A stretch of 64,000 bases of DNA from CAVVKW01 sp963749035 (GTDB taxonomy: Bacteria > Verrucomicrobiota > Verrucomicrobiia > Chthoniobacterales > JAATET01). The position numbers and the translations under genes are program-made. The DNA lies in the NCBI GenBank assembly GCA_963749035.1, contig CAVVKW010000002.1, forward strand, positions 806,001-870,000, in the 5' to 3' direction. The notes beneath the pieces are model-generated. The model searched no databases, was not told the origin of the DNA, and saw only the letters and a program-made list of their open reading frames with translations. This document shows positions 23,918-32,048 of the stretch, piece by piece. Every line of letters begins with the position of its first letter. The first letter of the stretch is position 1.

Positions 23918-25428
23918 GTGCCCTGACCCTTTGCGTCCTCGTCCCCTTCGTCACCGCACTCGTCTGCATCCTCGCGTGGAAAAATCTCGTTCTCCAGCGG
24001 GTTGCCGGTGTCATCGGCATGGCCGCCCTCCTCGGCACGGCGCTCACCCTTTTTCTTCAGGTCTCGAACGACGGCATCCAGACGGTCCAACTCGGTAACT
24101 GGCCCGCCCCCTTTGGCATCACCCTCGTCGCCGACCTCCTCGCCGCCATCATGGTCCTCGTGTCCTCCGTGATCGGGCTCGCCACTGCCGTCTATTCCCT
24201 CGCCGACATCAACCGCGAACGGGAGCGTTACGGCTACTACGCCTTCCTCCATCTCATGATGATGGGCATCTGCGGTGCCTTTCTCACCGGTGATCTCTTC
24301 AACATGTTCGTCTGGTTCGAAGTCATGCTCATTGCGTCCTTCGTTCTCATGACCCTCGGCGGCGAGCGCCTGCAAATGGAAGGCTCCGTCAAATACGTCC
24401 TCCTCAATCTCGTCAGCTCCGCGCTCTTCCTCGCCGGCATCGGCATCCTCTACGGGAAGACCGGAACCCTCAACCTCGCCGATCTCAGCGTCCGCGTCGG
24501 CACGATGATGGATCCCGGCCTCCTCACCATCACCGCGATGCTCTTCCTCGTCGCCTTCGGGGTGAAAGCCGGCATCTTCCCGCTCTTCTTCTGGCTTCCC
24601 GCCTCCTACCACACCACCCCAGTCGCCATCTCCGCCGTCTTCGCCGGCCTGCTGACAAAAGTCGGCGTTTACGCCCTGATCCGCGTCTTCACCCTGGTTT
24701 TCACCGGCGACTTCGACTTCACCCACACCCTCCTGCTCATCCTCGCTGGCCTCACCATGGTCACCGGCGTCCTCGGAGCCGTCGCGCAGTTCGACTTCCG
24801 TCGCCTCCTCTCCTTTCACATCGTCAGCCAGATCGGCTACATGCTCCTCGGTCTCGCCCTCTTCACGCCCCTCGCTCTCGCCGGCACCGTCTTTTACCTC
24901 TTTCACCACATCATCGTGAAAGCGAATCTCTTTCTCATCAGCGGCGTCGCCGAGCGATACAACGGCACCGCCTACCTCAAAAAAATGGGTGGCCTCTACG
25001 CCGCCACCCCCCTGCTCGCCATCCTCTTCTTCATCCCCGCCATGTCCCTCGGCGGCATCCCTCCTCTCTCCGGCTTCTTCGCCAAGTTCACCCTCATCAA
25101 AGCCGCTCTCGCTGGGAACACCGCCTTCCCCATCGGTGGCTACATCCTCGCCGGAGTCGCTCTCGCCGTTGGCCTCCTCACCCTCTTCTCCATGACCAAA
25201 ATCTGGGCCGAAGCGTTCTGGAAGACCCCGCCCCACCCCGTCAATGCAGAAGCCATTTCGCCCCGCGATCACGCCTGCCTCATCCTTCCCATCGCCAGCC
25301 TGGCGATTCTGACGCTCTGCATCGGCTTCATGCCCGAGTTCTTCTTCGACGTCGCCATGCGCGCCTCCCAACAACTTCTTGATCCGTCGCAATACGTTCA
25401 CGCCGTCCTCGGGACCCCCACGCCATGA
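23914..25428 (+). CDS. mrpD: Mrp cation/H+ antiporter subunit D
   Basis: A 504-residue NuoN/NuoM-like subunit with about 14 membrane segments. Core motifs are DLFNMFVWFEVMLIASFVLM, KAGIFPLFFWLPASYHTTP and a lysine-bearing LLTKVGVYAL helix. GTG start with GGAGG upstream. Overlaps both mrpC and mrpE by four bases. Confidence 0.95.
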   Translation: MSALTLCVLVPFVTALVCILAWKNLVLQRVAGVIGMAALLGTALTLFLQVSNDGIQTVQLGNWPAPFGITLVADLLAAIMVLVSSVIGLATAVYSLADINRERERYGYYAFLHLMMMGICGAFLTGDLFNMFVWFEVMLIASFVLMTLGGERLQMEGSVKYVLLNLVSSALFLAGIGILYGKTGTLNLADLSVRVGTMMDPGLLTITAMLFLVAFGVKAGIFPLFFWLPASYHTTPVAISAVFAGLLTKVGVYALIRVFTLVFTGDFDFTHTLLLILAGLTMVTGVLGAVAQFDFRRLLSFHIVSQIGYMLLGLALFTPLALAGTVFYLFHHIIVKANLFLISGVAERYNGTAYLKKMGGLYAATPLLAILFFIPAMSLGGIPPLSGFFAKFTLIKAALAGNTAFPIGGYILAGVALAVGLLTLFSMTKIWAEAFWKTPPHPVNAEAISPRDHACLILPIASLAILTLCIGFMPEFFFDVAMRASQQLLDPSQYVHAVLGTPTP

Positions 25429-25895
25429 TCCTCGCGATGAACATCGTCCTGGCCCTCGTCTGGGCCGGTCTCCTCGGAAGTTTCGACCTTTGGACGCTCG
25501 GCTCCGGCTTCCTCCTCGGATACGCGGCCCTTTTCGTCGTTTACCGGGGGGAGAAAGACGTTCGCTATTTCGAAAAACCCGCCCGCATCGTGACCTTCAC
25601 GGCTTACTATCTGGTCGAAATTCTTCGCTCAAATTTCACCGTCGCTCTCGACATTCTCACCCCCACTCACGGCATGAAGCCCGGAATCATCGCCATCCCG
25701 CTCGAAGCCAAGACCGACTTCGAGATCACTCTTCTCGCCAACCTGATCACCATGACCCCCGGCACGCTCAGCCTCGATCTCAGCGAAGACCGCAGCACTC
25801 TCTACGTTCACGCCATGTATATCCATGACCCGGAGAAAATCCGCGCCAGCATCAAAGACGACCTCGAACGCCGCGTGCTCGAAGTCTTCCGATAA
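25425..25895 (+). CDS. mrpE: Mrp cation/H+ antiporter subunit E
   Basis: A 156-residue MnhE-domain protein: two or three N-terminal membrane segments, then a cytoplasmic domain with the conserved TLLANLITMTPGTLSLDL and LYVHAMYI. ATG overlaps the mrpD stop (ATGA). Confidence 0.94.
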   Translation: MILAMNIVLALVWAGLLGSFDLWTLGSGFLLGYAALFVVYRGEKDVRYFEKPARIVTFTAYYLVEILRSNFTVALDILTPTHGMKPGIIAIPLEAKTDFEITLLANLITMTPGTLSLDLSEDRSTLYVHAMYIHDPEKIRASIKDDLERRVLEVFR

Positions 25896-25916
25896 CTCCG
25901 CCTACCCAACGCCAAA

Positions 25917-26183
25917 ATGATTGCTTCCGCCGCCTGGATTGCCGCCGCCGTCCTCTCCGTCGCCCTCATCCTCGCTTTCATCCGCCTCCTGCGCGGCCCC
26001 AGTCTGCCGGATCGGGTTCTTGCCTTCGACGCCATGGCCATCATGGCCGTCGGCGCCCTCGTCCTGATTTCGCTCGCCACGGGAGTCTCCCACTTCCTCG
26101 ACGTTGCCCTCGCCCTTGCCCTCATCACGTTTCTCGGGACCGTCGCCCTCGCCATCAGCCTCGAAAAAGGCCTTAGCGAATAA
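25917..26183 (+). CDS. mrpF: Mrp cation/H+ antiporter subunit F
   Basis: An 88-residue MnhF subunit with three membrane segments and the signature LLRGPSLPDRVLAFDAMA. It lies 21 bases after mrpE and 6 bases before mrpG. Confidence 0.94.
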   Translation: MIASAAWIAAAVLSVALILAFIRLLRGPSLPDRVLAFDAMAIMAVGALVLISLATGVSHFLDVALALALITFLGTVALAISLEKGLSE

Positions 26184-26189
26184 CCGCCG

Positions 26190-26528
26190 ATGATCGTCAC
26201 CACCGCCATCTTCCTCCTCCTCGCGCTCGGAACGTTCCTGATGTTTCTAGCGGGCCTCGGCATCCTCCGCATGCCCGATCTCTACACCCGCATGCACGCC
26301 TCGACGAAAGGCGCGTCTCTCGGCGTCGCCTGCCTCATGATCGCCGCCTCACTCCACTTCCAGGACCTCGGAGTCACGACCAAAGCGATTCTCACCATTG
26401 CTTTCGTCTTTCTGACCGCCCCCGTTGGTGCTCACGTTCTTGGCCGAGCCGCCTACCGCCGCGGCGTCCCCCTCTGGGAAAACTCCGTCATCGACGAAGC
26501 GAAAGAGAACCGCGACTCCGCCGCTTAA
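26190..26528 (+). CDS. mrpG: Mrp cation/H+ antiporter subunit G
   Basis: A 112-residue MnhG/PhaG-type subunit with three membrane helices and the signature LGILRMPDLYTRMHASTKGAS. It closes the complete mrpABCDEFG set. The following 280 bases before rpsA contain no gene and no clear terminator. Confidence 0.94.
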   Translation: MIVTTAIFLLLALGTFLMFLAGLGILRMPDLYTRMHASTKGASLGVACLMIAASLHFQDLGVTTKAILTIAFVFLTAPVGAHVLGRAAYRRGVPLWENSVIDEAKENRDSAA

Positions 26529-26808
26529 AGTTAAAGCCGGGTGGGCGAGCGTTCCCGGAGGCAACGTCGCCACCCGCCGCACTGAAAACCGCACACCGGA
26601 CCGCCGCGTCGGCTGCCGTCAACTCGCACGCTCACCAAAACGCCCATCCCCACCGCGACCGACTACGCCGCACCGTGCAAAAAGGGATTGCCCCCGCACC
26701 AGAACCCGCTACCGTCACCCTCCCGCCACAGCCGCCGACCCGCAATGATGCCAGTCGGAGTTCAACTCGGCAACGTGGCTCATTTAACCGCAAACCTCAA
26801 CCCATCCC

Positions 26809-28494
26809 ATGGCAGAAGTATCCCTGCAAGAGCTCCTCACCGGTTCCGTTAAGAACTATCGCGAAGGAAGCATCGTCAACGGCCACATCCTCGAAATCCG
26901 CTCCCGCGAATTCCTCGTCGACATCGGCTGGAAATCCGAAGGCGTCATCCCCGCCAGCGAATTTGAAGATCCCGAAGAAGTCGAAGTCGGCGACGAGATC
27001 GAAGTCCTCCTCGTCCGCCTCGAAAACGACGAAGGCATGGTCGTTCTCTCCAAGGAGAAAGCCGCCCAGCGTCAGAACTGGGAAAAGATCGTCAAAGTTT
27101 ACGAAGACGGCGGCCTCATCAAAGGCAAAGTCAAAGCGGTCGTCAAAGGCGGTCTCACCGTCAACGTCGGCGTCGAATCCTTCCTGCCGGCCTCTCAGAT
27201 CGACATCATCCCGCCGCGTGACCTCACGCAGTTCGTCGGCAACACCTACGACTTCAAGATCGTCAAGATCAACGAGGACCGCAAAAACGTCGTTCTCAGC
27301 CGCCGCGAGATCATCGAAGCCGAGCGCTCCGAGAAACGCGCCGCGTTCCTGAGCAGCGTCAACGTCGGCGACCCCGTCTCCGGTCAGGTCAAGAACATCA
27401 CCGACTTCGGTGCGTTCATCGACCTCGACGGCATCGACGGCCTCCTCCACATCACCGACATGTCGTGGGCGCGCCTCAACCATCCATCCGAGATGGTCAC
27501 GATCGGGCAAAACCTCGATCTCCTCATCCTCGACATCAACAAGGAGAAAGAGCGGGTCTCGCTCGGCCTCAAGCAGACTCAGTCGAACCCTTGGGAAGCC
27601 ATCGAAGAGCGCTTCCCCGTCGGGCAGACCGTCCGCGGCAAAGTCACCAACCTCATGCCCTACGGCGCGTTCGTCGAAATCGAACAGGGCGTCGAAGGCC
27701 TCATCCACGTCTCGGAACTCTCCTGGACCAAGCGCATCGCACGCCCGTCCGACGTCCTCACCCTCGGGCAGGAAGTCGAAGCGGTCGTCCTCGGCGTTAA
27801 CAAGGAAGAGCAGAAGATCTCCCTCGGCGTTCGCCAGCTCGAAGCCAATCCTTGGGACGAGATCGAACACCGCTACACCATCGGCAAGCAGGTTTCCGGC
27901 GCTGTCCGGAACATGACCGCCTACGGTGCCTTCATCGAGCTCGAGGAAGGAATCGACGGCATGGTGCACGTCTCCGATCTGAGCTGGACTCGCAAACTCA
28001 ATCACCCGAGCGAAATGCTCAAGAAGGGCGACCCGGTCGAAGCCGTTGTCATCGACATCGACAAGGCCAACCAGCGCATCAGCCTCGGTGTCAAACAGCT
28101 CGAAGGCGATCCGTGGCAGAACATCGAACAGCAGTTCAAGATCGGCGACCTCGTCAAGGGCACCGTCTCGAAACTCGCAAACTTCGGTGCCTTCGTGCAG
28201 CTCGAAGGGAACATCGATGGCCTCGTCCACATCTCCCAGCTCAGCGAAGACCACGTCGAGAAAGTCAAAGACATCCTCAAGGTCGGCGATGAGACCGAAG
28301 CCCGCGTCATCAAGATCGACAAGAACGATCGCCGCATCGGCCTCTCGATCAAGGCAGCCAACTACTCGATGGAAGACGTCGAGAAGGAAAGCGCCGCGTT
28401 CGAAGGCGTCAAACCCGGCGAAGATCTCGTCGGATTGGCAGCAGCCTTCCAGATCGCGCAGGAAGAATATCGCCCCGGAGAAGGAAAGAAGTAG
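26809..28494 (+). CDS. rpsA: 30S ribosomal protein S1
   Basis: A 561-residue protein with six S1 OB-fold repeats at about 75-residue spacing, recognisable from recurring VxGxVxxITDFGAFIDL and GLLHITDMSW-type motifs (at roughly 200, 285, 370 and 455 in the better conserved repeats). It recruits mRNA to the 30S subunit and matters especially for leaders without a Shine-Dalgarno sequence, which are common here. Its own start is of that kind, with CTCAACC at 26796-26802 and a C-rich stretch before the ATG. Confidence 0.97.
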   Translation: MAEVSLQELLTGSVKNYREGSIVNGHILEIRSREFLVDIGWKSEGVIPASEFEDPEEVEVGDEIEVLLVRLENDEGMVVLSKEKAAQRQNWEKIVKVYEDGGLIKGKVKAVVKGGLTVNVGVESFLPASQIDIIPPRDLTQFVGNTYDFKIVKINEDRKNVVLSRREIIEAERSEKRAAFLSSVNVGDPVSGQVKNITDFGAFIDLDGIDGLLHITDMSWARLNHPSEMVTIGQNLDLLILDINKEKERVSLGLKQTQSNPWEAIEERFPVGQTVRGKVTNLMPYGAFVEIEQGVEGLIHVSELSWTKRIARPSDVLTLGQEVEAVVLGVNKEEQKISLGVRQLEANPWDEIEHRYTIGKQVSGAVRNMTAYGAFIELEEGIDGMVHVSDLSWTRKLNHPSEMLKKGDPVEAVVIDIDKANQRISLGVKQLEGDPWQNIEQQFKIGDLVKGTVSKLANFGAFVQLEGNIDGLVHISQLSEDHVEKVKDILKVGDETEARVIKIDKNDRRIGLSIKAANYSMEDVEKESAAFEGVKPGEDLVGLAAAFQIAQEEYRPGEGKK

Positions 28495-28529
28495 CGCGAA
28501 GCCGCTTCCAACCGTAACTCGTTAATACC

Positions 28530-28865
28530 ATGAGCAAGCCCGATATCACCGCCTACCTCAAGACCACCTGCGGCTGGAGTGCCGGCGTCCGCGCCGTCCT
28601 CGCCAAATACGACCTCGCCTACACCGAGAAAGACATCATCCAGAACCCCGCATTCCGCTGGGAAATGGAGCAGAAGAGCGGGCAACCGCTCTCCCCGTGT
28701 GTCGAAGTGAACGGCGAGATGGTTGCTGACATCAGCGGCGAAGAGCTGGAGCAATATCTCACCGAGAAAAATCTCGTTGGGAACAGCGACAAGCCCGTCG
28801 ACGTCCCGCTCAATGCTCCCTGCACCGACGAGGAACACGAGGCTATGGTTCGGATGAAAATCTGA
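28530..28865 (+). CDS. Glutaredoxin-like protein with CGWS site
   Basis: A 111-residue thioredoxin-fold protein whose active site reads CGWS (C14-S17), close to the CGFS of monothiol glutaredoxins rather than dithiol CPYC. The cis-proline loop is LSPCVEVNG (P56) with an extra cysteine C57. A ~35-residue C-terminal extension carries another cysteine (C98) and a charged end. It may carry Fe-S clusters or act in deglutathionylation; neither is shown. It follows rpsA by 35 bases and ends in a strong terminator, so the two probably share a transcript. Confidence 0.8.
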   Translation: MSKPDITAYLKTTCGWSAGVRAVLAKYDLAYTEKDIIQNPAFRWEMEQKSGQPLSPCVEVNGEMVADISGEELEQYLTEKNLVGNSDKPVDVPLNAPCTDEEHEAMVRMKI

Positions 28866-28891
28866 CCCCGAGTCGAATATCTCAAACCGAA

Positions 28892-28933
28892 AACCGCCGA
28901 CCGGCCCGCAAGGCCGCTCGGCGGTTTTTCTTT
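28892..28933 (+). terminator. Rho-independent terminator after rpsA-glutaredoxin
   Basis: AACCGCCGA (28892-28900) pairs with TCGGCGGTT (28918-28926), extended inside by CGGCC/GGCCG around the loop CGCAA, followed by TTTTTCTTT. One of the strongest hairpins in the window. Confidence 0.92.
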
Positions 28934-29067
28934 GGTGAGCTGAGCACCCTCCGCGCTGAATCGACGGATAGCGGGTGGGCTTCCGGGCAGCGCGACGCCG
29001 TGACCAATCGCGGCCCCTCGTCGCACGAGCACGAGCGACACCCTGCGGCTCTCGCCGCGAGCCCCGC

Positions 29068-31137
29068 TCAATCCAGGCGGAGATCGTGCGTCAGCGCGCC
29101 GGGGCCGATCGGGCGACAGGGCTTGCCGGGTGCAGACTCCTCCACACCCTTTCGGCTGCGGTTCAACGTCGTCGCACCGGCCGCCAACTCGTATCGCGCC
29201 ACGACCTCGCCGCTGGATTTCTCCGCGATTGTCAGATCAAGCGGCAGGTGCGGCTCGATGCCCGGATGCAAACACGGATAGAGGCAACTCCGCCGGTAAC
29301 GCAGCCCCGCCACGTATCCGCCATCCGCGACGCGGGTCAGCGGGAGCTCACGGCCGCGAAAGCGCACAACGTAAATCCTGGCAAATCCAGCGTCTGCCCG
29401 GACCTCCACCCGATACATCGACGTATCCACAAATCGGCTGGTCGATCCTCCTTCGACCGGTGTCTCGCAGAGCAGCGGCCAGCTTTCGTGGGCCCGCCGG
29501 ACTTCCAGCGCCCCTTCTTTCCGCTTCACCCGCAGGAGCTTCGAGAAGCGCCATTCCCAGATCTCCCGGTAAAGCGCTTTCGGCAGTTTGCACCCGGCTT
29601 TGGCTAGCTCATCGATCACTGATTCCAAATCCGCCCAAAGGACGCTCGGTAGAAAAAAACGGTCGTGAATTTCACCACCGTATTCTCGCAGGCCGCGGCG
29701 CACCGGACGCCGGACGCTGTAGGCCGCAAGACACGACCAGAGCAACGCGACGGCTGACATCCACTCCGCTTTTGGCAGCGACTCGATGGCTCGAAACTCC
29801 AGCAATCCCAAAGTCCCACCCGGCCACCCAGGGTTCCAGAATTTATCCAAGCTCAACTCCGATCGATGCGCGTTGCCGGTCACGTCCGTGTGGAGGTGCC
29901 TCAGCGTTTCGTTGATGAGCGCGCGGTGATCCCCAGCGGGCAGCGATTCGAGAAAGCGATAACCCATCTCGAGATCGAAGAGCGCTTTCGCCGACTCGTC
30001 CGGCCGCGGAGCCTGCGACGAAGCCCCCACGTATGTCCCGGTGAAAACGTAAGCCAGCGAGGGGTGAGCCTGCCAGTAACGCGCAATGGCAGCCAACCAG
30101 GCCGGGCGGGAAAAAAACGGATTTTCCTCCACGCTGGGTCCACCCCACAGCAGGTGGTTTCCCCCGCCGGTTCCTCCCTCGTAATCCCGGTCCGGCGCTT
30201 TCCACGATCTCAACCCCAGCGATTCAGCGAGCTTGGTGATGTCTCGGATCCACGAATCGTAGATCGCCCAGGAATCGCAGGCGGGAATGTTGATCTCGAG
30301 AACGCCGGGGTCCGCAGTCAGGCCAAGCACGGTCCATTCGTGAGCCTCGTCGACCGGGACGTATCCCTGCAGTTCAAAATTGCCCACCCGTGCCTTCGTC
30401 AGAGACGCTCCGACAATCTTGATCAATTTCGTAAATCCTTCCTGCACCACGGGCGGGAAGAAGACGTGCAGCCGCTCGTCGCGCAATTCCACGACCATCG
30501 CCCGTTTGGGAAGCTCATCCGGCACGCGGTGCAATGGCAGCCGCAACCCGGCGGGCCCCTCCGCTCCGTTCAAGATTCGGTCGACCGGTTTCAGTTTCCA
30601 GTCCACCGCGATCCATTCCCCATCCTCGAAATCCAACGGCAACGCCCACGCTTTCGCCGGTGGTTTCCGCGAATCCCGAAAACCGACGAACTTCCCCTTC
30701 ACCCCGAGTCGTTCGCGGATCTGCTTCAACACCGTCTCAGCGGACGCTTTATCCACTGGCTTCTTCGTCGGCTTCGTCGAGAAAATCGGTTTACCGTCAC
30801 GACGCGCGACCAAACGCAGGGCCCAACGCGGATTCACCTCTCCCGGGTATTGTTTTCCGGGACTGTAAAAACACGCTCCGCCGCGCATCCGATCCGCGAG
30901 GAGGCCCAGAGCCATGTCCCGCGCGTAACCCAGTTTCGTCGGCCCGACCGCCGAATGGTTCCACTCCGCCCCCGTCGGCTCGATCGGCACGTAGGTCGGC
31001 TCACCCCCCAGCGTCAACTTGATCCCGGCATCGTCGAATATCCCATCCGCCCAAGCTGCCGCCCGCATCATCTGCTCTGCGAATTTCGATCCGTCGGATT
31101 TCGTCGGTTTGGTCCGGGATTGTTTCGAGTTGGGCAT
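29068..31137 (-). CDS. DUF2126 family protein (stand-alone)
   Basis: A 689-residue soluble protein of the DUF2126 family, seen in motifs such as LTLGGEPTYVPIEPTGAEWN near the N-terminus, GVLEINIPACDSWAIYD, EGGTGGGNHLLWGG, HTDVTGNAHRSELSLDKFW and LLEFRAIESLPKAEWM. In many bacteria DUF2126 is the C-terminal part of a ~1,100-residue protein whose N-terminus is a transglutaminase-like domain. Here that domain is the separate gene immediately upstream (56-base gap). The pattern of glutamates and histidines looks like a metal or ATP-grasp-like active site, but no activity is established. Last gene of the GlgE operon. Confidence 0.88.
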   Translation of the reverse strand: MPNSKQSRTKPTKSDGSKFAEQMMRAAAWADGIFDDAGIKLTLGGEPTYVPIEPTGAEWNHSAVGPTKLGYARDMALGLLADRMRGGACFYSPGKQYPGEVNPRWALRLVARRDGKPIFSTKPTKKPVDKASAETVLKQIRERLGVKGKFVGFRDSRKPPAKAWALPLDFEDGEWIAVDWKLKPVDRILNGAEGPAGLRLPLHRVPDELPKRAMVVELRDERLHVFFPPVVQEGFTKLIKIVGASLTKARVGNFELQGYVPVDEAHEWTVLGLTADPGVLEINIPACDSWAIYDSWIRDITKLAESLGLRSWKAPDRDYEGGTGGGNHLLWGGPSVEENPFFSRPAWLAAIARYWQAHPSLAYVFTGTYVGASSQAPRPDESAKALFDLEMGYRFLESLPAGDHRALINETLRHLHTDVTGNAHRSELSLDKFWNPGWPGGTLGLLEFRAIESLPKAEWMSAVALLWSCLAAYSVRRPVRRGLREYGGEIHDRFFLPSVLWADLESVIDELAKAGCKLPKALYREIWEWRFSKLLRVKRKEGALEVRRAHESWPLLCETPVEGGSTSRFVDTSMYRVEVRADAGFARIYVVRFRGRELPLTRVADGGYVAGLRYRRSCLYPCLHPGIEPHLPLDLTIAEKSSGEVVARYELAAGATTLNRSRKGVEESAPGKPCRPIGPGALTHDLRLD

Positions 31138-31193
31138 CAGCCTTTATGAACTTTCCGGATGCGCTTGGCGAACTTCCGTTCGCTCCGCCGAAT

Positions 31194-32045
31194 CTACAAC
31201 GATTTGATCTCGAGTTCGCTGTCGAGATGGCTGTCAATTCGAGCATCTCCGAAGTAAACCCCCTGCACCGGCGAGATATCGTCCGGAGTCAGCCCGACGG
31301 CGGTCGTCATGAAATGCTCGTTGCAGAAGACCCCGTTCGTCGGGTCCAGCCCGATCCAGCCCGGTCCGGGCACGTAAACTTCGATCCAGGCGTGCAACGC
31401 GCTCGCCGCGCGCCGCTCCGACGCGTCGAGTTCCGGTGGTTCCCACAGGAAGCCGCTCGCCAGTCGGGCCGCGACGCCGTGCGCCCGCATGACCTCCGCC
31501 ACCAAAACGGCAAAGTCCCGGCAAGCGCCCCTGCCGGTCTGCAAAGTCTCCGTCGGCTCCATCGCCTCGCCTTCGTCGCGCCTCTCGTATTCCAAATTTT
31601 GGAAGCACCATTCGTTCAGTGCCACCAGTGCTTCGACCGTCGGCCGCGCGTCCCCGGCGGGTCGCAAACCGTCCGGCAACTCGACCGACGTCCTCTGCCG
31701 AAGATACGGTGCCAGCACCTCGGCCTCAGCCGACTCGTAAGCGAAAGGTAACTCCATCGCGTGCGACGCGAGCAGGAACGCGAAGGGATTTTTCTCCTCG
31801 AGCACCAGGTCGATCTCCAAGGAATAATCCAGCGTCTTTAACTTCTCCGGGTAGAAACACGAACCGACCACGTTGTCGAAAAGATCGCGCCGATACTGCA
31901 CCGACGACCCTTCATTCGGAACGAACGCGACCCTTTCCGTGCGCATGTAGAGATCCGTTCGAGGAAACAACCTCACGAGATGCGGCGAAAAACTCGCCGC
32001 CGCCTCGTATCGGTAGTGGGCCTCGTAACGAATTCCGACTTTCAT
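31194..32045 (-). CDS. Transglutaminase-like cysteine protease-fold protein
   Basis: A 283-residue protein with an N-terminal beta domain (bacterial transglutaminase-like N-terminal region, about 1-95) and a transglutaminase core whose triad is visible: C175 in GACRDFA, H218 in LHAWIEVY and D234 in LDPTN. There is no signal peptide, so it is cytoplasmic. It starts three bases after glgE and precedes DUF2126. Such pairs occur beside alpha-E/circularly permuted ATP-grasp genes elsewhere, which suggests peptide ligation or cleavage, but the substrate is unknown. Confidence 0.9.
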   Translation of the reverse strand: MKVGIRYEAHYRYEAAASFSPHLVRLFPRTDLYMRTERVAFVPNEGSSVQYRRDLFDNVVGSCFYPEKLKTLDYSLEIDLVLEEKNPFAFLLASHAMELPFAYESAEAEVLAPYLRQRTSVELPDGLRPAGDARPTVEALVALNEWCFQNLEYERRDEGEAMEPTETLQTGRGACRDFAVLVAEVMRAHGVAARLASGFLWEPPELDASERRAASALHAWIEVYVPGPGWIGLDPTNGVFCNEHFMTTAVGLTPDDISPVQGVYFGDARIDSHLDSELEIKSL

Positions 32046-32048
32046 CGC

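Noticed and set aside
23860..25401. Long minus-strand frames, up to 513 residues, opposite the mrp genes
   Set aside because: Their translations are Glu/Asp/Gly-rich strings typical of antisense to GC-rich membrane genes; the plus-strand Mrp subunits are certain.
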